Shown: in pieces, positions 34,360-43,559 of the stretch
Layout of the letters: each line of letters opens with the position of its first letter
Numbering within the stretch: position 1 is the stretch's first letter
Source: Chryseobacterium indologenes
Lineage (GTDB): Bacteria; Bacteroidota; Bacteroidia; Flavobacteriales; Weeksellaceae
DNA length: 64,000 nucleotides
Assembly (NCBI GenBank): GCA_002439165.1
Contig: DJTE01000030.1
Coordinates: 1 to 64,000 of the forward strand
Reading direction: 5' to 3'
Notes under the pieces: model-generated
Databases searched by the model: none
Told to the model about the DNA's origin: nothing
The model's input: only the letters and a program-made list of their open reading frames with translations
Program-made: the position numbers and the translations under genes

Positions 34360-34806
34360 TTATTTTTCAAGTTCTTGTGCCACTTCTTTCAATACTTCGA
34401 TAAACGCAGCTCTCGTCTGATCGTTTTCCAGCATATTACGCAGAATCTTATTGGTTTTCAGCTGACGTACGATTTTATTGTACTGCTCCTGCTCCATGCT
34501 GAGCTGCTGTAAATAGTCTGATTTCTGGGTAAGAACTTTTGGAGTAAAGTCTGCAAGATTCTGAAAACGGAATTCTTCTTCTACCATACCTCCGTCTTCT
34601 GTTTCGTGCTGTACAGCTACGGAAGGCTGGAAATGTCTGAAGACATCTTCCACGGTTTTTAATCCTGTTACGATTTCAGGGGTATACGATTCTTCTGTTG
34701 TAAGCTGGCTTACTATCAGCGATTTGTTTTCCTGTATTTCCTGGATAGCTTCATTAGCGTCTACTTTTACCTCGTTTCCGCCAACACCATAATTAAACAT
34801 TGCCAT
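34360..34806 (-). CDS. tssB: Type VI secretion sheath protein TssB (VipA)
   Basis: 148 residues. Small sheath subunit of the type VI system, Bacteroidota subtype. Recognisable in VEDVFRHFQPSVAV (the conserved FxxFxP-type centre), LADFTPKVLTQKS and the helical C-terminal region NKILRNMLENDQTR. It pairs with TssC to form the contractile sheath. First gene of the tssB-tssC pair. A short palindrome (ACCGGCTTGCCGGT on the minus strand, about 34861-34874) lies upstream in the 5' region. Confidence 0.9.
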   Translation of the reverse strand: MAMFNYGVGGNEVKVDANEAIQEIQENKSLIVSQLTTEESYTPEIVTGLKTVEDVFRHFQPSVAVQHETEDGGMVEEEFRFQNLADFTPKVLTQKSDYLQQLSMEQEQYNKIVRQLKTNKILRNMLENDQTRAAFIEVLKEVAQELEK

Positions 34807-35021
34807 ATTATTATTATTTTGAGATTTCTGATTTTAATTAGGATCTGTTTCAGAGTAATTTACCGGCAAGCCGGATAAGTTACCAATCCAATGTTTAAAT
34901 TTAAAAAAAAACTGTAACATACAAAATTTTGACGATATTTTTCTTGAAATATTTAATTTAATCGATTATATTATAGCGGAATATCGCTCTTCTATGTTGT
35001 CACTAAGCTATGAAAAATAAA

Positions 35022-35053
35022 ATAAAAACGCACCGAAAACGATGCGTTTTTAT
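35022..35053 (-). terminator. Rho-independent terminator of an M13 peptidase gene
   Basis: AAAAACGCACCG and CGATGCGTTTTT pair with one mismatch, followed by T-rich sequence on the minus strand, 23 bases after the gene. Confidence 0.8.
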
Positions 35054-35076
35054 TGTCTAACAATTTTTGGCAGATT

Positions 35077-37173
35077 TTACCAAATTTTTATTCTGTCCTG
35101 AGGAGCTTTATACATTTTGTCTCCGGGTTTGATGTCAAATGCTTTGATAAATGCATCCTGATTCACCAGCGGGCCAAATGCCCTGAAGATTCCCGGAGAA
35201 TGCGGATCTGTCTTCACCTGATTGATCATATACTGGTCTGTCGCTTTTGTTCTCCATACGGTTGCCCAGCTCATGAAGAATCTCTGATCCTGGGTAAATC
35301 CGCTTATCTTCCCCGGATTTCCTTTATCTTTAAGGTACATCTGAAGGGCATCATAGGCAACGGCTACACCGCCTAAGTCGCCAATATTTTCACCGCTTGT
35401 GAATTTACCGTTCACAAAACTTCCTTTTACCGGTTCATAAGCGCTGTACTGGGCTGCCAGCTGTCCTACTTTGGCATCAAAGTTTTTACGGTCTTCATCA
35501 GTCCACCAGTTGTTCAGATTACCGTCACCGTCGAAACGGGAACCGCTGTCATCAAACCCGTGAGAGATCTCGTGCCCGATTACAGCACCGATTCCTCCGA
35601 AGTTAACTGCTGCATCTGCTTTAGGGTTATAAAAAGGAGGCTGAAGGATTGCCGCAGGGAATACAATTTCGTTGTTCGACCCGCTGTAATAGGCATTTAC
35701 TGTTTGCGGAGACATTCCCCATTCTGTTTTATCTACGGGTTTTCCTACTTTATCCAGGCTTCTCTGGTACTGCCATGCAGCAACATTCTGAAGATTGGAA
35801 TACAGGGTAGCACCCTGTTCCGGAGATTCCACTTTCAGCCTGGTATAATCTTTCCATTTATCAGGATAAGCGATTTTAACGGTAAACTTAGAAAGTTTTT
35901 CCTGTGCTTTTACTTTGGTAGCCGGAGACATCCAGTCGATATCATTGATATGCTTTTTGAATGATTTTAAAAGGTAATCGATATAGGTCTGCATCTGGGC
36001 CTTAGCTTCCGGAGTAAAGTATTTTTCAACATATAATTTTCCAAAGGCTTCTCCCAGCACTCCATTGACAAGGGCCAGCCCTCTTTTGTTCATCGGACGC
36101 TGTTCTTTCTGCCCCTGAAGATATTTTGAATAGAAATCAAATCTGATCTGCTCAAGCCTGTCATCAAGATTGCTGGCATTGCCGTTGATCAGGTGGTATT
36201 TCAGGTAGTCTTTTAAAAGCGGAAGATTTTTTTCGTTCAGGAACTGATCCATATTCTGATAATATTTCAGTTCACCGATGATCACACGGTCTGTGTTTAC
36301 TCCTGCGTCTTTAAGGTATTTTGCAAGGTTGATATTCTTAACGATGCCTGACAGTTCGGATACGTTTTTAGGGTTATATCTGAGGTTGGCATCTCTGTTC
36401 TGCTCCAGGGTCAGCAGGTAATTGGCCAGCTGTTTTTCAAAAGCCACTACATTCCCGGCAGATTGTGATGAGTTTTTATTGCCCAGTACATCAAACAGCT
36501 TTCCTACATAAGTCTGATATTCTGCTAAGGTTTTGGTATTGGCTTCGTTTACTTTCTGGTAGTAATCCCTTCCCAAACCCAGATCAGGACCGCCCAGGTA
36601 TACGGCATTCATATTGGAGTTCTTCATATCTGCGCCTACTCTCCATCCGTAGAAAGAATTATCTCCCAATCTGGTGGCCTCAAGAAGGTAGCTCTGAAGA
36701 TCATTAAGATTTTTAATGGCATCAATCTTTGCCAGATCTGCTTTGATCGGAGCCAGTCCGTCTGCATTTCTTTTGTTTACATCCATGAAAGATGCATACA
36801 GATTCTGGATTTTCTGTCCTTCCGATCCTTCGGTATAGGTTTCTGATAAAATTTTGTTCAGAATATCCAGGGAAGCATCATCCACATTTTCTCTCAGGGC
36901 ATTGAAAGATCCCCAGCTTGCTTTATCTGAAGGAATCTGAGTTGTTTTCACCCAATTTCCGTTCACATAGCTAAAAAAATCATCCTGCGGACGGACACTT
37001 TTATCCATATAAGACAAATTAATCCCTTCCTCTTTCATTTTTCCTTTTACCGGTTCTCTAACACTAGCCGTAGTTTCAGTTTTGGTTTCTGTTCCGGCAG
37101 TTTTAGCCGCACCGCATGAGTTTAGAAATACAATACCCGAAAGGGCCAGTATTCCAATATTTAGCTTTTTCAT
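35077..37173 (-). CDS. M13 (PepO/neprilysin) metallopeptidase lipoprotein
   Basis: 698 residues from the ATG at 37173 (MKKLNIGILALSGIVFLNSC); an ATG at 37197 adds 8 residues only. Lipobox LNSC, so it is envelope-anchored. The zinc motif HEISH lies near residue 534, with the third ligand in ENIGDLGG. NAYYSGSNNEIVFPAAILQPPF is a typical M13 substrate segment, and the protein ends DRIKIW, as family members do. It cleaves short peptides. It is a clear paralog of the neighbour at 37540-39597. A -7 element (TATATTTG) lies at 37206-37213. Confidence 0.93.
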   Translation of the reverse strand: MKKLNIGILALSGIVFLNSCGAAKTAGTETKTETTASVREPVKGKMKEEGINLSYMDKSVRPQDDFFSYVNGNWVKTTQIPSDKASWGSFNALRENVDDASLDILNKILSETYTEGSEGQKIQNLYASFMDVNKRNADGLAPIKADLAKIDAIKNLNDLQSYLLEATRLGDNSFYGWRVGADMKNSNMNAVYLGGPDLGLGRDYYQKVNEANTKTLAEYQTYVGKLFDVLGNKNSSQSAGNVVAFEKQLANYLLTLEQNRDANLRYNPKNVSELSGIVKNINLAKYLKDAGVNTDRVIIGELKYYQNMDQFLNEKNLPLLKDYLKYHLINGNASNLDDRLEQIRFDFYSKYLQGQKEQRPMNKRGLALVNGVLGEAFGKLYVEKYFTPEAKAQMQTYIDYLLKSFKKHINDIDWMSPATKVKAQEKLSKFTVKIAYPDKWKDYTRLKVESPEQGATLYSNLQNVAAWQYQRSLDKVGKPVDKTEWGMSPQTVNAYYSGSNNEIVFPAAILQPPFYNPKADAAVNFGGIGAVIGHEISHGFDDSGSRFDGDGNLNNWWTDEDRKNFDAKVGQLAAQYSAYEPVKGSFVNGKFTSGENIGDLGGVAVAYDALQMYLKDKGNPGKISGFTQDQRFFMSWATVWRTKATDQYMINQVKTDPHSPGIFRAFGPLVNQDAFIKAFDIKPGDKMYKAPQDRIKIW

Positions 37174-37205
37174 TAAAGATAATTTTTGATTGTACACAAA
37201 CTGAT

Positions 37206-37213
37206 CAAATATA
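37206..37213 (-). promoter_or_regulatory. -7 promoter element for the M13 lipoprotein
   Basis: TATATTTG on the minus strand, 32 bases upstream of the start codon at 37173; a perfect fit to TAnnTTTG. Confidence 0.55.
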
Positions 37214-37505
37214 CGAACTTTAATAATAAATAATAAGCTATAATTGACAAATGGTGGAAAGTTTGCATTCCGGATCTGAAGATTTGTGTATATACAGCCA
37301 AGAGTATTATGAAAAATAATGTGAATGCAGGCTTTGGCAAAAGCTGTTATAATGGATGTTTATTTCAAAAGTGAGCAAAACCCAAAATAAGATTAATAAT
37401 ATAGAGTGAGCGGGGTAAATTGTTCCCCAAAATCAGCAGGCCGGCCGGCAGCTACAAATTGATTTCCTCCTAATACCTGATACCTTCAATCTTCTATTAA
37501 AAAAA
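37214..37505. other. Gene-free stretch between the two M13 genes
   Basis: No open frame stands out. It contains a short GC palindrome (GGCCGGCCGGC near 37440) and a GGGG/CCCC inverted pair near 37410-37425. Nothing else is recognised. Confidence 0.4.
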
Positions 37506-37532
37506 CAAAAACCGCCCATTACTGAGCGGCTG
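37506..37532 (-). terminator. Rho-independent terminator of the second M13 gene
   Basis: ACCGCCCA and GAGCGG pair imperfectly; on the minus strand a T-rich run (TTTTTGTTTTT) follows. Confidence 0.6.
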
Positions 37533-37539
37533 AGTATGT

Positions 37540-39597
37540 TTACCAGATCTTTATTCTGTCTTCCGGAGCTTTGTATAGTTTGTCTCCTTTTTTCACATCG
37601 AATGCTTTGTAGAAGGCATCAACGTTGATCAACGGACCGAAGCTTCTGAAATAGCCCGGAGAGTGCGGGTCAGTCTTCACCTGATTGATCATATATTTTT
37701 CGCTGGACAGGGTTCTCCACACGGTTGCCCAGCTCAGGAAGAATCTCTGATCCTGAGTAAATCCGCTGATCTTTCCTGGGTTTCCTTTATCTTTAAGATA
37801 CATCTGAAGGGCATCGTAAGCGATGTTTACTCCTCCCAGGTCGGCAATATTTTCACCGTTGGTAAAGGTACCGTTTACGAAAGTTCCTTTTACAGGCTCA
37901 TATTTATCGTACTGGGCTGCAAGTGCTTTGGTAGCTTTTTCAAAGTTGGCTTTATCTTCAGGAGTCCACCAGTCCACAAGATTTCCGTCTGCATCAAACT
38001 GAGCTCCAGAATCGTCGAATCCGTGGCTCATTTCGTGTCCGATTACGGCACCGATTCCTCCGAAGTTAACTGCTGCATCAGCCTGAGGGTTGAAGAATGG
38101 CGGCTGAAGGATAGCTGCGGGGAATACGATCTCGTTATATACCGGGTTGTAATAAGCATTTACCGTTTGCGGAGTCATTCCCCATTCTGTTTTATCAACC
38201 GGCTTTCCTACTTTAGCCAGTTCTCTGTTATACTGCCATTCGCTGATGCTCTGAAGGTTTTTGTAAAGTGTACCTCCTTTTGATTCAGGAATGATCTGTA
38301 ATTTTGAATAGTCTTTCCATTTATCAGGATAAGCCACTTTTACCGTGAATTTGTTAAGCTTCTTAAGTGCTTTTTCTTTGGTTGTGGATGACATCCAGGT
38401 TAAGTTGTTGATGTGAATCACAAAACTTTTCTTCAGGTAGTCTATCAGTTCCACCATCTGAGATTTAGCTTCCGCAGGGAAGTATTTTTCTACATACAGT
38501 TTACCGAATGCTTCGCCCAGATTACCGTTGATCAGCTCAAAACCTCTTTTATTCAACGCTCTCTGCTCCTGCTGGCCTCTTAAATATTTACCGTAGAAGG
38601 CAAATTTCATATCGCCCAGTTTTTCACTCAGATAAGAAGCACTTCCGCTGATCATATGGAATTTCAGATAGTCTTTAATTACCGGAAGATTCTGTGCATT
38701 TACCAGTTTATCAAAGTTTTTATAATAACCTAGTTCCCCGATGATTACCCTGTCTGTACTGACACCTACTTTTTTAAGGTAAGAAGGAAGATCAACTCCT
38801 TTTACCAGCGTCGAAAGCTCAGTCATGGTCTGAGGGTTGTACTGAAGGGTATTATCGCGGCTCTGTTCGTTTGTTAAATAGGTCTTTGCAATGCTTTTTT
38901 CGTAATCAACGATTCCTTTTGCGGCAGCATCGGCGTTTTTATAACCTAATTCTTTTAACATAGAAGCTACATATTTCTGATATTCAGCAATAGCTTCTGT
39001 ATTTTTTTCGTTTTCTTTCTGATAGTAATCTCTTCCTAAACCAAGAGAAGCTTCCCCTAAGTAAACAGCGTTCATATTAGAGTCTTTCAGATCTGCATAC
39101 ACTCCCCATCCGTAGAAAAGATTTTCACCTTCTTTTGTGGCTGATGCCAGATAATTCTGAAGATCCGTCATATTTTTGATGGCATCAATTTTATTCAGAT
39201 ATTCCTGGATAGGCTTTATTCCGTCTGCATTTCTCTTCTGCATGTTCATATAGCTGGCATACAGATCCTGGATTTTCTTTCCTTCACTTCCTTCTGCAAA
39301 TTTATCTTTCAGAAGAGAGTTCAGGATCGTCATGGAATTGTTATCCGTATCTTCTCCCAATTTGTTGAAACTTCCCCATGTTGGTTTATCAGAAGGAATT
39401 TTCGCAGTTTTCATCCATGTTCCGCTCACATAGTTGTAGAAATCATCCTGAGGACGAACTGAAGTATCCATAAGGCTGATGTCTAAGCCTTTATCCGTGC
39501 TGTTTGCTGCTGTTTTAACGGCTTTTGTCTGTGCATTCAGCGTAGTCTGTGAACACACGCCGGCCAGTAAAAACAAAGAAAGCGTTAATTTTTTCAT
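37540..39597 (-). CDS. M13 (PepO/neprilysin) metallopeptidase, exported
   Basis: 685 residues with a signal peptide (about 1-22, ends LNAQ) and no lipobox, so it should be free in the periplasm or secreted. Zinc motif HEMSH near residue 519, with ENIADLGG as third-ligand segment; ends DRIKIW. It is a tandem paralog of the adjacent lipoprotein enzyme, similar along its whole length (for example SVRPQDDFYNYV and GKPVDKTEWGM). The two copies thus differ mainly in anchoring. It lies 76 bp downstream of the large polysaccharide synthase gene. Confidence 0.93.
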   Translation of the reverse strand: MKKLTLSLFLLAGVCSQTTLNAQTKAVKTAANSTDKGLDISLMDTSVRPQDDFYNYVSGTWMKTAKIPSDKPTWGSFNKLGEDTDNNSMTILNSLLKDKFAEGSEGKKIQDLYASYMNMQKRNADGIKPIQEYLNKIDAIKNMTDLQNYLASATKEGENLFYGWGVYADLKDSNMNAVYLGEASLGLGRDYYQKENEKNTEAIAEYQKYVASMLKELGYKNADAAAKGIVDYEKSIAKTYLTNEQSRDNTLQYNPQTMTELSTLVKGVDLPSYLKKVGVSTDRVIIGELGYYKNFDKLVNAQNLPVIKDYLKFHMISGSASYLSEKLGDMKFAFYGKYLRGQQEQRALNKRGFELINGNLGEAFGKLYVEKYFPAEAKSQMVELIDYLKKSFVIHINNLTWMSSTTKEKALKKLNKFTVKVAYPDKWKDYSKLQIIPESKGGTLYKNLQSISEWQYNRELAKVGKPVDKTEWGMTPQTVNAYYNPVYNEIVFPAAILQPPFFNPQADAAVNFGGIGAVIGHEMSHGFDDSGAQFDADGNLVDWWTPEDKANFEKATKALAAQYDKYEPVKGTFVNGTFTNGENIADLGGVNIAYDALQMYLKDKGNPGKISGFTQDQRFFLSWATVWRTLSSEKYMINQVKTDPHSPGYFRSFGPLINVDAFYKAFDVKKGDKLYKAPEDRIKIW

Positions 39598-39673
39598 TAT
39601 GATAACAATTTATGCTATAAGTATATTTTTTTTAAAGTTTGTTACTTATATATGAAACAAATTTAAACAAATC

Positions 39674-42600
39674 TTACGAAGCAGCCACCTCTTTTACGTT
39701 TCCTGTTCTTTTCAGAAATCCCCAAGACTGCATTTCTCCCTTCAGAGCCTTTCTTAAACTTCTGAACAGGACAATATACATCAGCCATCTGTAACCGAAG
39801 CGCTGCGGGATCACATACAACAGTCCGGACAGTTTTTCCTTCTGCACAATAAATGAGATCAAAGCTAAGGATGCATCTACCAAAAGGAAGATTAGATAGT
39901 AGGTAAAGATTTTCCCTCCATTTCCGGAAAGAATTCCGAGAAACATCATCAGATCCGCCAAAGGTGAAAAAAACGGAATGATATACTGGAACAGTAAAAT
40001 ATTTGGCATAGCCCACAGTCCTAATCCTTTATATTTCGGGTTAAGAAATGTCTGCCGCTGTTTCCAGAACATCTGCATAATTCCGTAAGTCCATCTGAAG
40101 CGCTGTTTTAAGAACTGCGGTACGGTTTCAGGAGCTTCTGTAACGGCAACAGCCCTGTTTTCATTAGCTACGGTATACCCTGCTTTTAGAATTTTTACTG
40201 TAAGATCACAGTCTTCGGCCAGGGTATCTGAAGAATACCCTCCGGTCTCTGTTATTACGGACTTTTTAAATGCTCCTATGGCTCCCGGGATTACGGTAAC
40301 CGCATTGATATTTGCATAGGCCAGCCTGTCGAAATTCTGACTGGTGATATATTCTATCGACTGCCATCTGGTGAGCCAGTTTACTTTATTTCCAACTTTT
40401 ACATTACCCGCTACGGCCGCAATTTTTTCTTCCGGTGATGAATTCAGGAATCTTGCGATCAGATATTTTACGGCATCCTGCTGTAATTGGGTATCGGCAT
40501 CAATACAGACAACATATTCTGCATCGGTCTGTGCGATCCCAAAATTAAGGGCAGTCGCTTTTCCACCGTTTGTTTTGGTGAAAATTTTCAGCTGCGGATG
40601 ATCCGGAAATTCTTTTTTTGCTTTTTCATAGGTTGAATCTTTACTTCCGTCATCCACCATAATGATATTGAAATTGGGATAATTTTGTTTCAGTAAATTA
40701 TTCAGGGAGGAGACAATGTTCACTTCTTCATTATAAGCGGGAACAATAATCGAAACTTCCGGGTATGAATCCAGCACAGGAAATCTGCCCAGTTTTTTTT
40801 CTTTTTTCCGTTCTTTCAAAGCCCAATACATCATCAGGATCAGTCTGATAAGTCCCAGAATTATAAAAATGGTAAAAAGTGCGACCAGAAAATGGCTTAT
40901 TCCATAGATGGCGGTTGCCAGAACAAGATTGAGCTGCATAATGTAATAAGACCGTGTTTTAGGCACTTCAGGCATCAGTTCATTTTTACTTTTATGCAGA
41001 ATACTGGCGAGATTGGTGAAATGATAGCCCTGTTTCTGCAATGTCGGAATCAAAATTTTAAGGGCTTTTACCGTTTCTGCTCTGGTTTCTCCTCCGGCAT
41101 CATGCAGCAGGATAATATTTCCCCGCTGCTGTCTGAGCCCGGCCATTACTCTTGTTACAATTTCATCCGCTTTTATTCCCGGCTGCCAGTCTTCAGGATC
41201 TATATTTTCACCGATATCCAGATAGTTCTGCTGCCTTGCCAACGCCACAGGAATAATTTCTTCCGGTGTGGTAGGCTCGGAATCCGCGTTATAAGGTGCT
41301 CGGAACAGGATCGTACTGTGGCCTGTCACACATTCTATCAGAAGTCTGGTGAGTTTCAGTTCGAGCAATGCTCTTTCAGGGCTTACTCTGGCTACATTTT
41401 CGTGGGTAAAGGTATGGTTTCCAATTTCATGGCCTTCCCGGTAAATTCTTTTAACGAGCGGAAGATTCTTTTCGGCATTCAGGCCTACGAGAAAGAACGC
41501 AGCAGGAACATGATATTTGGATAAAACATCAAGTATCTGAGGAGTATAGGTTTCATCCGGACCGTCGTCAAAGGTGAGAACAAGCTCTTTCTGGGGTGCT
41601 TCCCCGTATTTTTTCACTTCGTAGGAGCTTGGATAGCTTATATAATTTTCATCGGTGATAATCTTTTCTTTCGGATCGGTTTCAAGTGCGATCTTCCCGT
41701 CGTGAGGGGTATTCAGTACGTCCAGTACCTCACCGTCCCCGATATAGTCTACCATCGTTTGTCCTTTTACATTTTCCAGTGCCTTCAGATTTATACCTGA
41801 CAGCCCTGAGAGGGTAAGATCCCTGTCATAAAAATTCCAGATTCTGCTGTCTTCACTTCCCAGCCTCCAGAGTGCTGTTCCTGCCAACGGATATTCTGAG
41901 GAATAGCGCATGGTATTGAAAATGGAAGCTGCATCATTAAAAAATACGGTATGGGTATTCTTTTTGGAATCGGTATAGGAATAATTGAGATTAAAGGTAT
42001 TATCATCAAAATTGATCACAGCTTTACTTGCACTGGCTTTGGTGATTGCCTGCATATAAGTTACGGATGTATTGTCATCTTTATTGGTACTCCAGTCGTA
42101 GCCGTAAGCCCCCAATCCGAGGATAATTTTGTCGGGAGATGTTTTCTTTAAGATCTTATCGGTCTGTGCCTCGATCCATTTCTGTGAAGAAACAGGACCT
42201 GCATCACTGTCAGCCGAATATTCATCATAAGCCATCAGTACAAAATAATCTACATAAGGATTCAGCTTCTGAATATTATAATCGTCGTTATCCGTCATAA
42301 TATCCATAGTAACAAGCAGGCTGTTTTTTCTGAAAGTCTCAGAGAGTTCTTTCATAAATGCAATAAGAGGTTCATCAGAATCCAGGTTCATATCTTCAAA
42401 ATCGATATTGATTCCTTTGAAATGAAATTTTATACACTGCTGTGTTATTTTTTGGATCAGCCGGCTTCTTTTCTGAGGATCTTTCAGAACTTTGCCCAAT
42501 CCTTCAGCGTGAAATTCCTGCTGAAAATTATTGCTCAGAATGGGCATAGCGGCTACACCGGTTCTTTTGATGACCTTATATCCCTCGGGGTCTATATTGG

Positions 42601-43072
42601 TTTTTAAATCTCCTGTTTTGGGATCGAGAAAAAACCATTCGGGGAATACAAGATTGATATGTCTGATGTTTCTTTTTAAAGACATCAGCGACTGCGGATC
42701 CCAGGCGACATAGAATGCGGAACGGATTCCTCCCGGAAACCGGGACCAGCTGAGATTCTGGCTTTTACGTCTTTCAGCTCCTGCTTTTTCTATTTTAGCA
42801 AGGCTGGTATGCATTGTTTTTTCAGAAATAAAACTTCTGAAGCCCTTATATTCTTTAGAAATCCTGTTTTCCTGAAGGTAAGGTTTGCTGGCGGTAATTA
42901 CTGCTTTATAATCTTCTTTAAAAGGGATCTTCGGACTTTTATCCAGCTTCATCATCAGTGCCAAAGCAAGGAGCAGCAATACCGCAACGAAGATAAAAAT
43001 ACGGCTTCCCCACTGTACGCTTTTCCAGCGTTTTTTACTGTCGGTCTGAAAAATCTGTTTTGAGTTTTCCAC
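39674..43072 (-). CDS. GH18-deacetylase-GT2 fusion polysaccharide synthase
   Basis: 1132 residues combining three enzymes. An N-terminal membrane helix (about 25-41) anchors a GH18-like glycosidase domain with GINIDFED near 224. A NodB-type deacetylase domain follows (TFDDGPDE near 500; HTFTH metal-binding pair; FRAPY). Next come a membrane helix near 715-745 and a GT2 glycosyltransferase (PAYNEE near 775; VVDDGS-like DDGS; CIDADTQ; RFRW near 989) with further C-terminal membrane helices. This equals a PgaB plus PgaC-like machine in one chain: it could polymerise, deacetylate and trim an N-acetylhexosamine polymer such as PNAG. Product is inferred. Confidence 0.92.
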   Translation of the reverse strand: MENSKQIFQTDSKKRWKSVQWGSRIFIFVAVLLLLALALMMKLDKSPKIPFKEDYKAVITASKPYLQENRISKEYKGFRSFISEKTMHTSLAKIEKAGAERRKSQNLSWSRFPGGIRSAFYVAWDPQSLMSLKRNIRHINLVFPEWFFLDPKTGDLKTNIDPEGYKVIKRTGVAAMPILSNNFQQEFHAEGLGKVLKDPQKRSRLIQKITQQCIKFHFKGINIDFEDMNLDSDEPLIAFMKELSETFRKNSLLVTMDIMTDNDDYNIQKLNPYVDYFVLMAYDEYSADSDAGPVSSQKWIEAQTDKILKKTSPDKIILGLGAYGYDWSTNKDDNTSVTYMQAITKASASKAVINFDDNTFNLNYSYTDSKKNTHTVFFNDAASIFNTMRYSSEYPLAGTALWRLGSEDSRIWNFYDRDLTLSGLSGINLKALENVKGQTMVDYIGDGEVLDVLNTPHDGKIALETDPKEKIITDENYISYPSSYEVKKYGEAPQKELVLTFDDGPDETYTPQILDVLSKYHVPAAFFLVGLNAEKNLPLVKRIYREGHEIGNHTFTHENVARVSPERALLELKLTRLLIECVTGHSTILFRAPYNADSEPTTPEEIIPVALARQQNYLDIGENIDPEDWQPGIKADEIVTRVMAGLRQQRGNIILLHDAGGETRAETVKALKILIPTLQKQGYHFTNLASILHKSKNELMPEVPKTRSYYIMQLNLVLATAIYGISHFLVALFTIFIILGLIRLILMMYWALKERKKEKKLGRFPVLDSYPEVSIIVPAYNEEVNIVSSLNNLLKQNYPNFNIIMVDDGSKDSTYEKAKKEFPDHPQLKIFTKTNGGKATALNFGIAQTDAEYVVCIDADTQLQQDAVKYLIARFLNSSPEEKIAAVAGNVKVGNKVNWLTRWQSIEYITSQNFDRLAYANINAVTVIPGAIGAFKKSVITETGGYSSDTLAEDCDLTVKILKAGYTVANENRAVAVTEAPETVPQFLKQRFRWTYGIMQMFWKQRQTFLNPKYKGLGLWAMPNILLFQYIIPFFSPLADLMMFLGILSGNGGKIFTYYLIFLLVDASLALISFIVQKEKLSGLLYVIPQRFGYRWLMYIVLFRSLRKALKGEMQSWGFLKRTGNVKEVAAS

Positions 43073-43559
43073 GTTTTGAAATTTATTACACAGATCTCAA
43101 AAAGCGTGAAAAATGATATTTATTTTAATTAAAAAAAAATTAAAAATTCAGAAGCTGTTTAAATTTCACTCAAACAATCGTACTGAGTTATTTATCAAAC
43201 ACTTACACTATAAAACACAATAAAACCATGTTTGAAATTATTTTTCACTCAAAAGATCATGTCAATTATGTCTTCAACTCTGCAAAAAAAAAATTAACGC
43301 AAGTTGATGAATAATTTCGCTTTATTTTAAGCGGGCAAAGTGATGCGACTTCGTTGCTGATGAAGTAATATGCTTATCCATGCACTTTTTCGAATCAATG
43401 GAGTTGACTCTATCCTTTGCTTCCTTTAAAATCAACATTGTTAATCATACATTTTGCGTCAGAAAAACAGCACATTAACTTTTTAATCAATACTCAAAGA
43501 ATATGATTTGGGTAAAAATCTGAATGGTATATAAAAATCAGATTCAGAAATTCAGGCTT
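43073..43559. other. 487-bp gene-free region
   Basis: It should hold the promoter of the fusion synthase at its low-coordinate end. It is AT-rich and has no clear terminator for cinA. The stretch about 43325-43460 looks like structured or repeat DNA (GCGGGCAAAGTGATGCGACTT and following), but I could not match it elsewhere in the window. Confidence 0.4.

Noticed and set aside
37663..38283. Long plus-strand open frame inside the M13 gene
   Set aside because: Shadow frame of the zinc peptidase; a similar, shorter frame also exists in the paralog.
40892..41524. Long plus-strand open frame inside the fusion polysaccharide gene
   Set aside because: Antisense shadow of the deacetylase domain, with Phe/Ser-rich, unlike-protein composition.
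43325..43460. Additional copy of the dispersed repeat
   Set aside because: No ordered blocks in common with copies A, B or C could be found.
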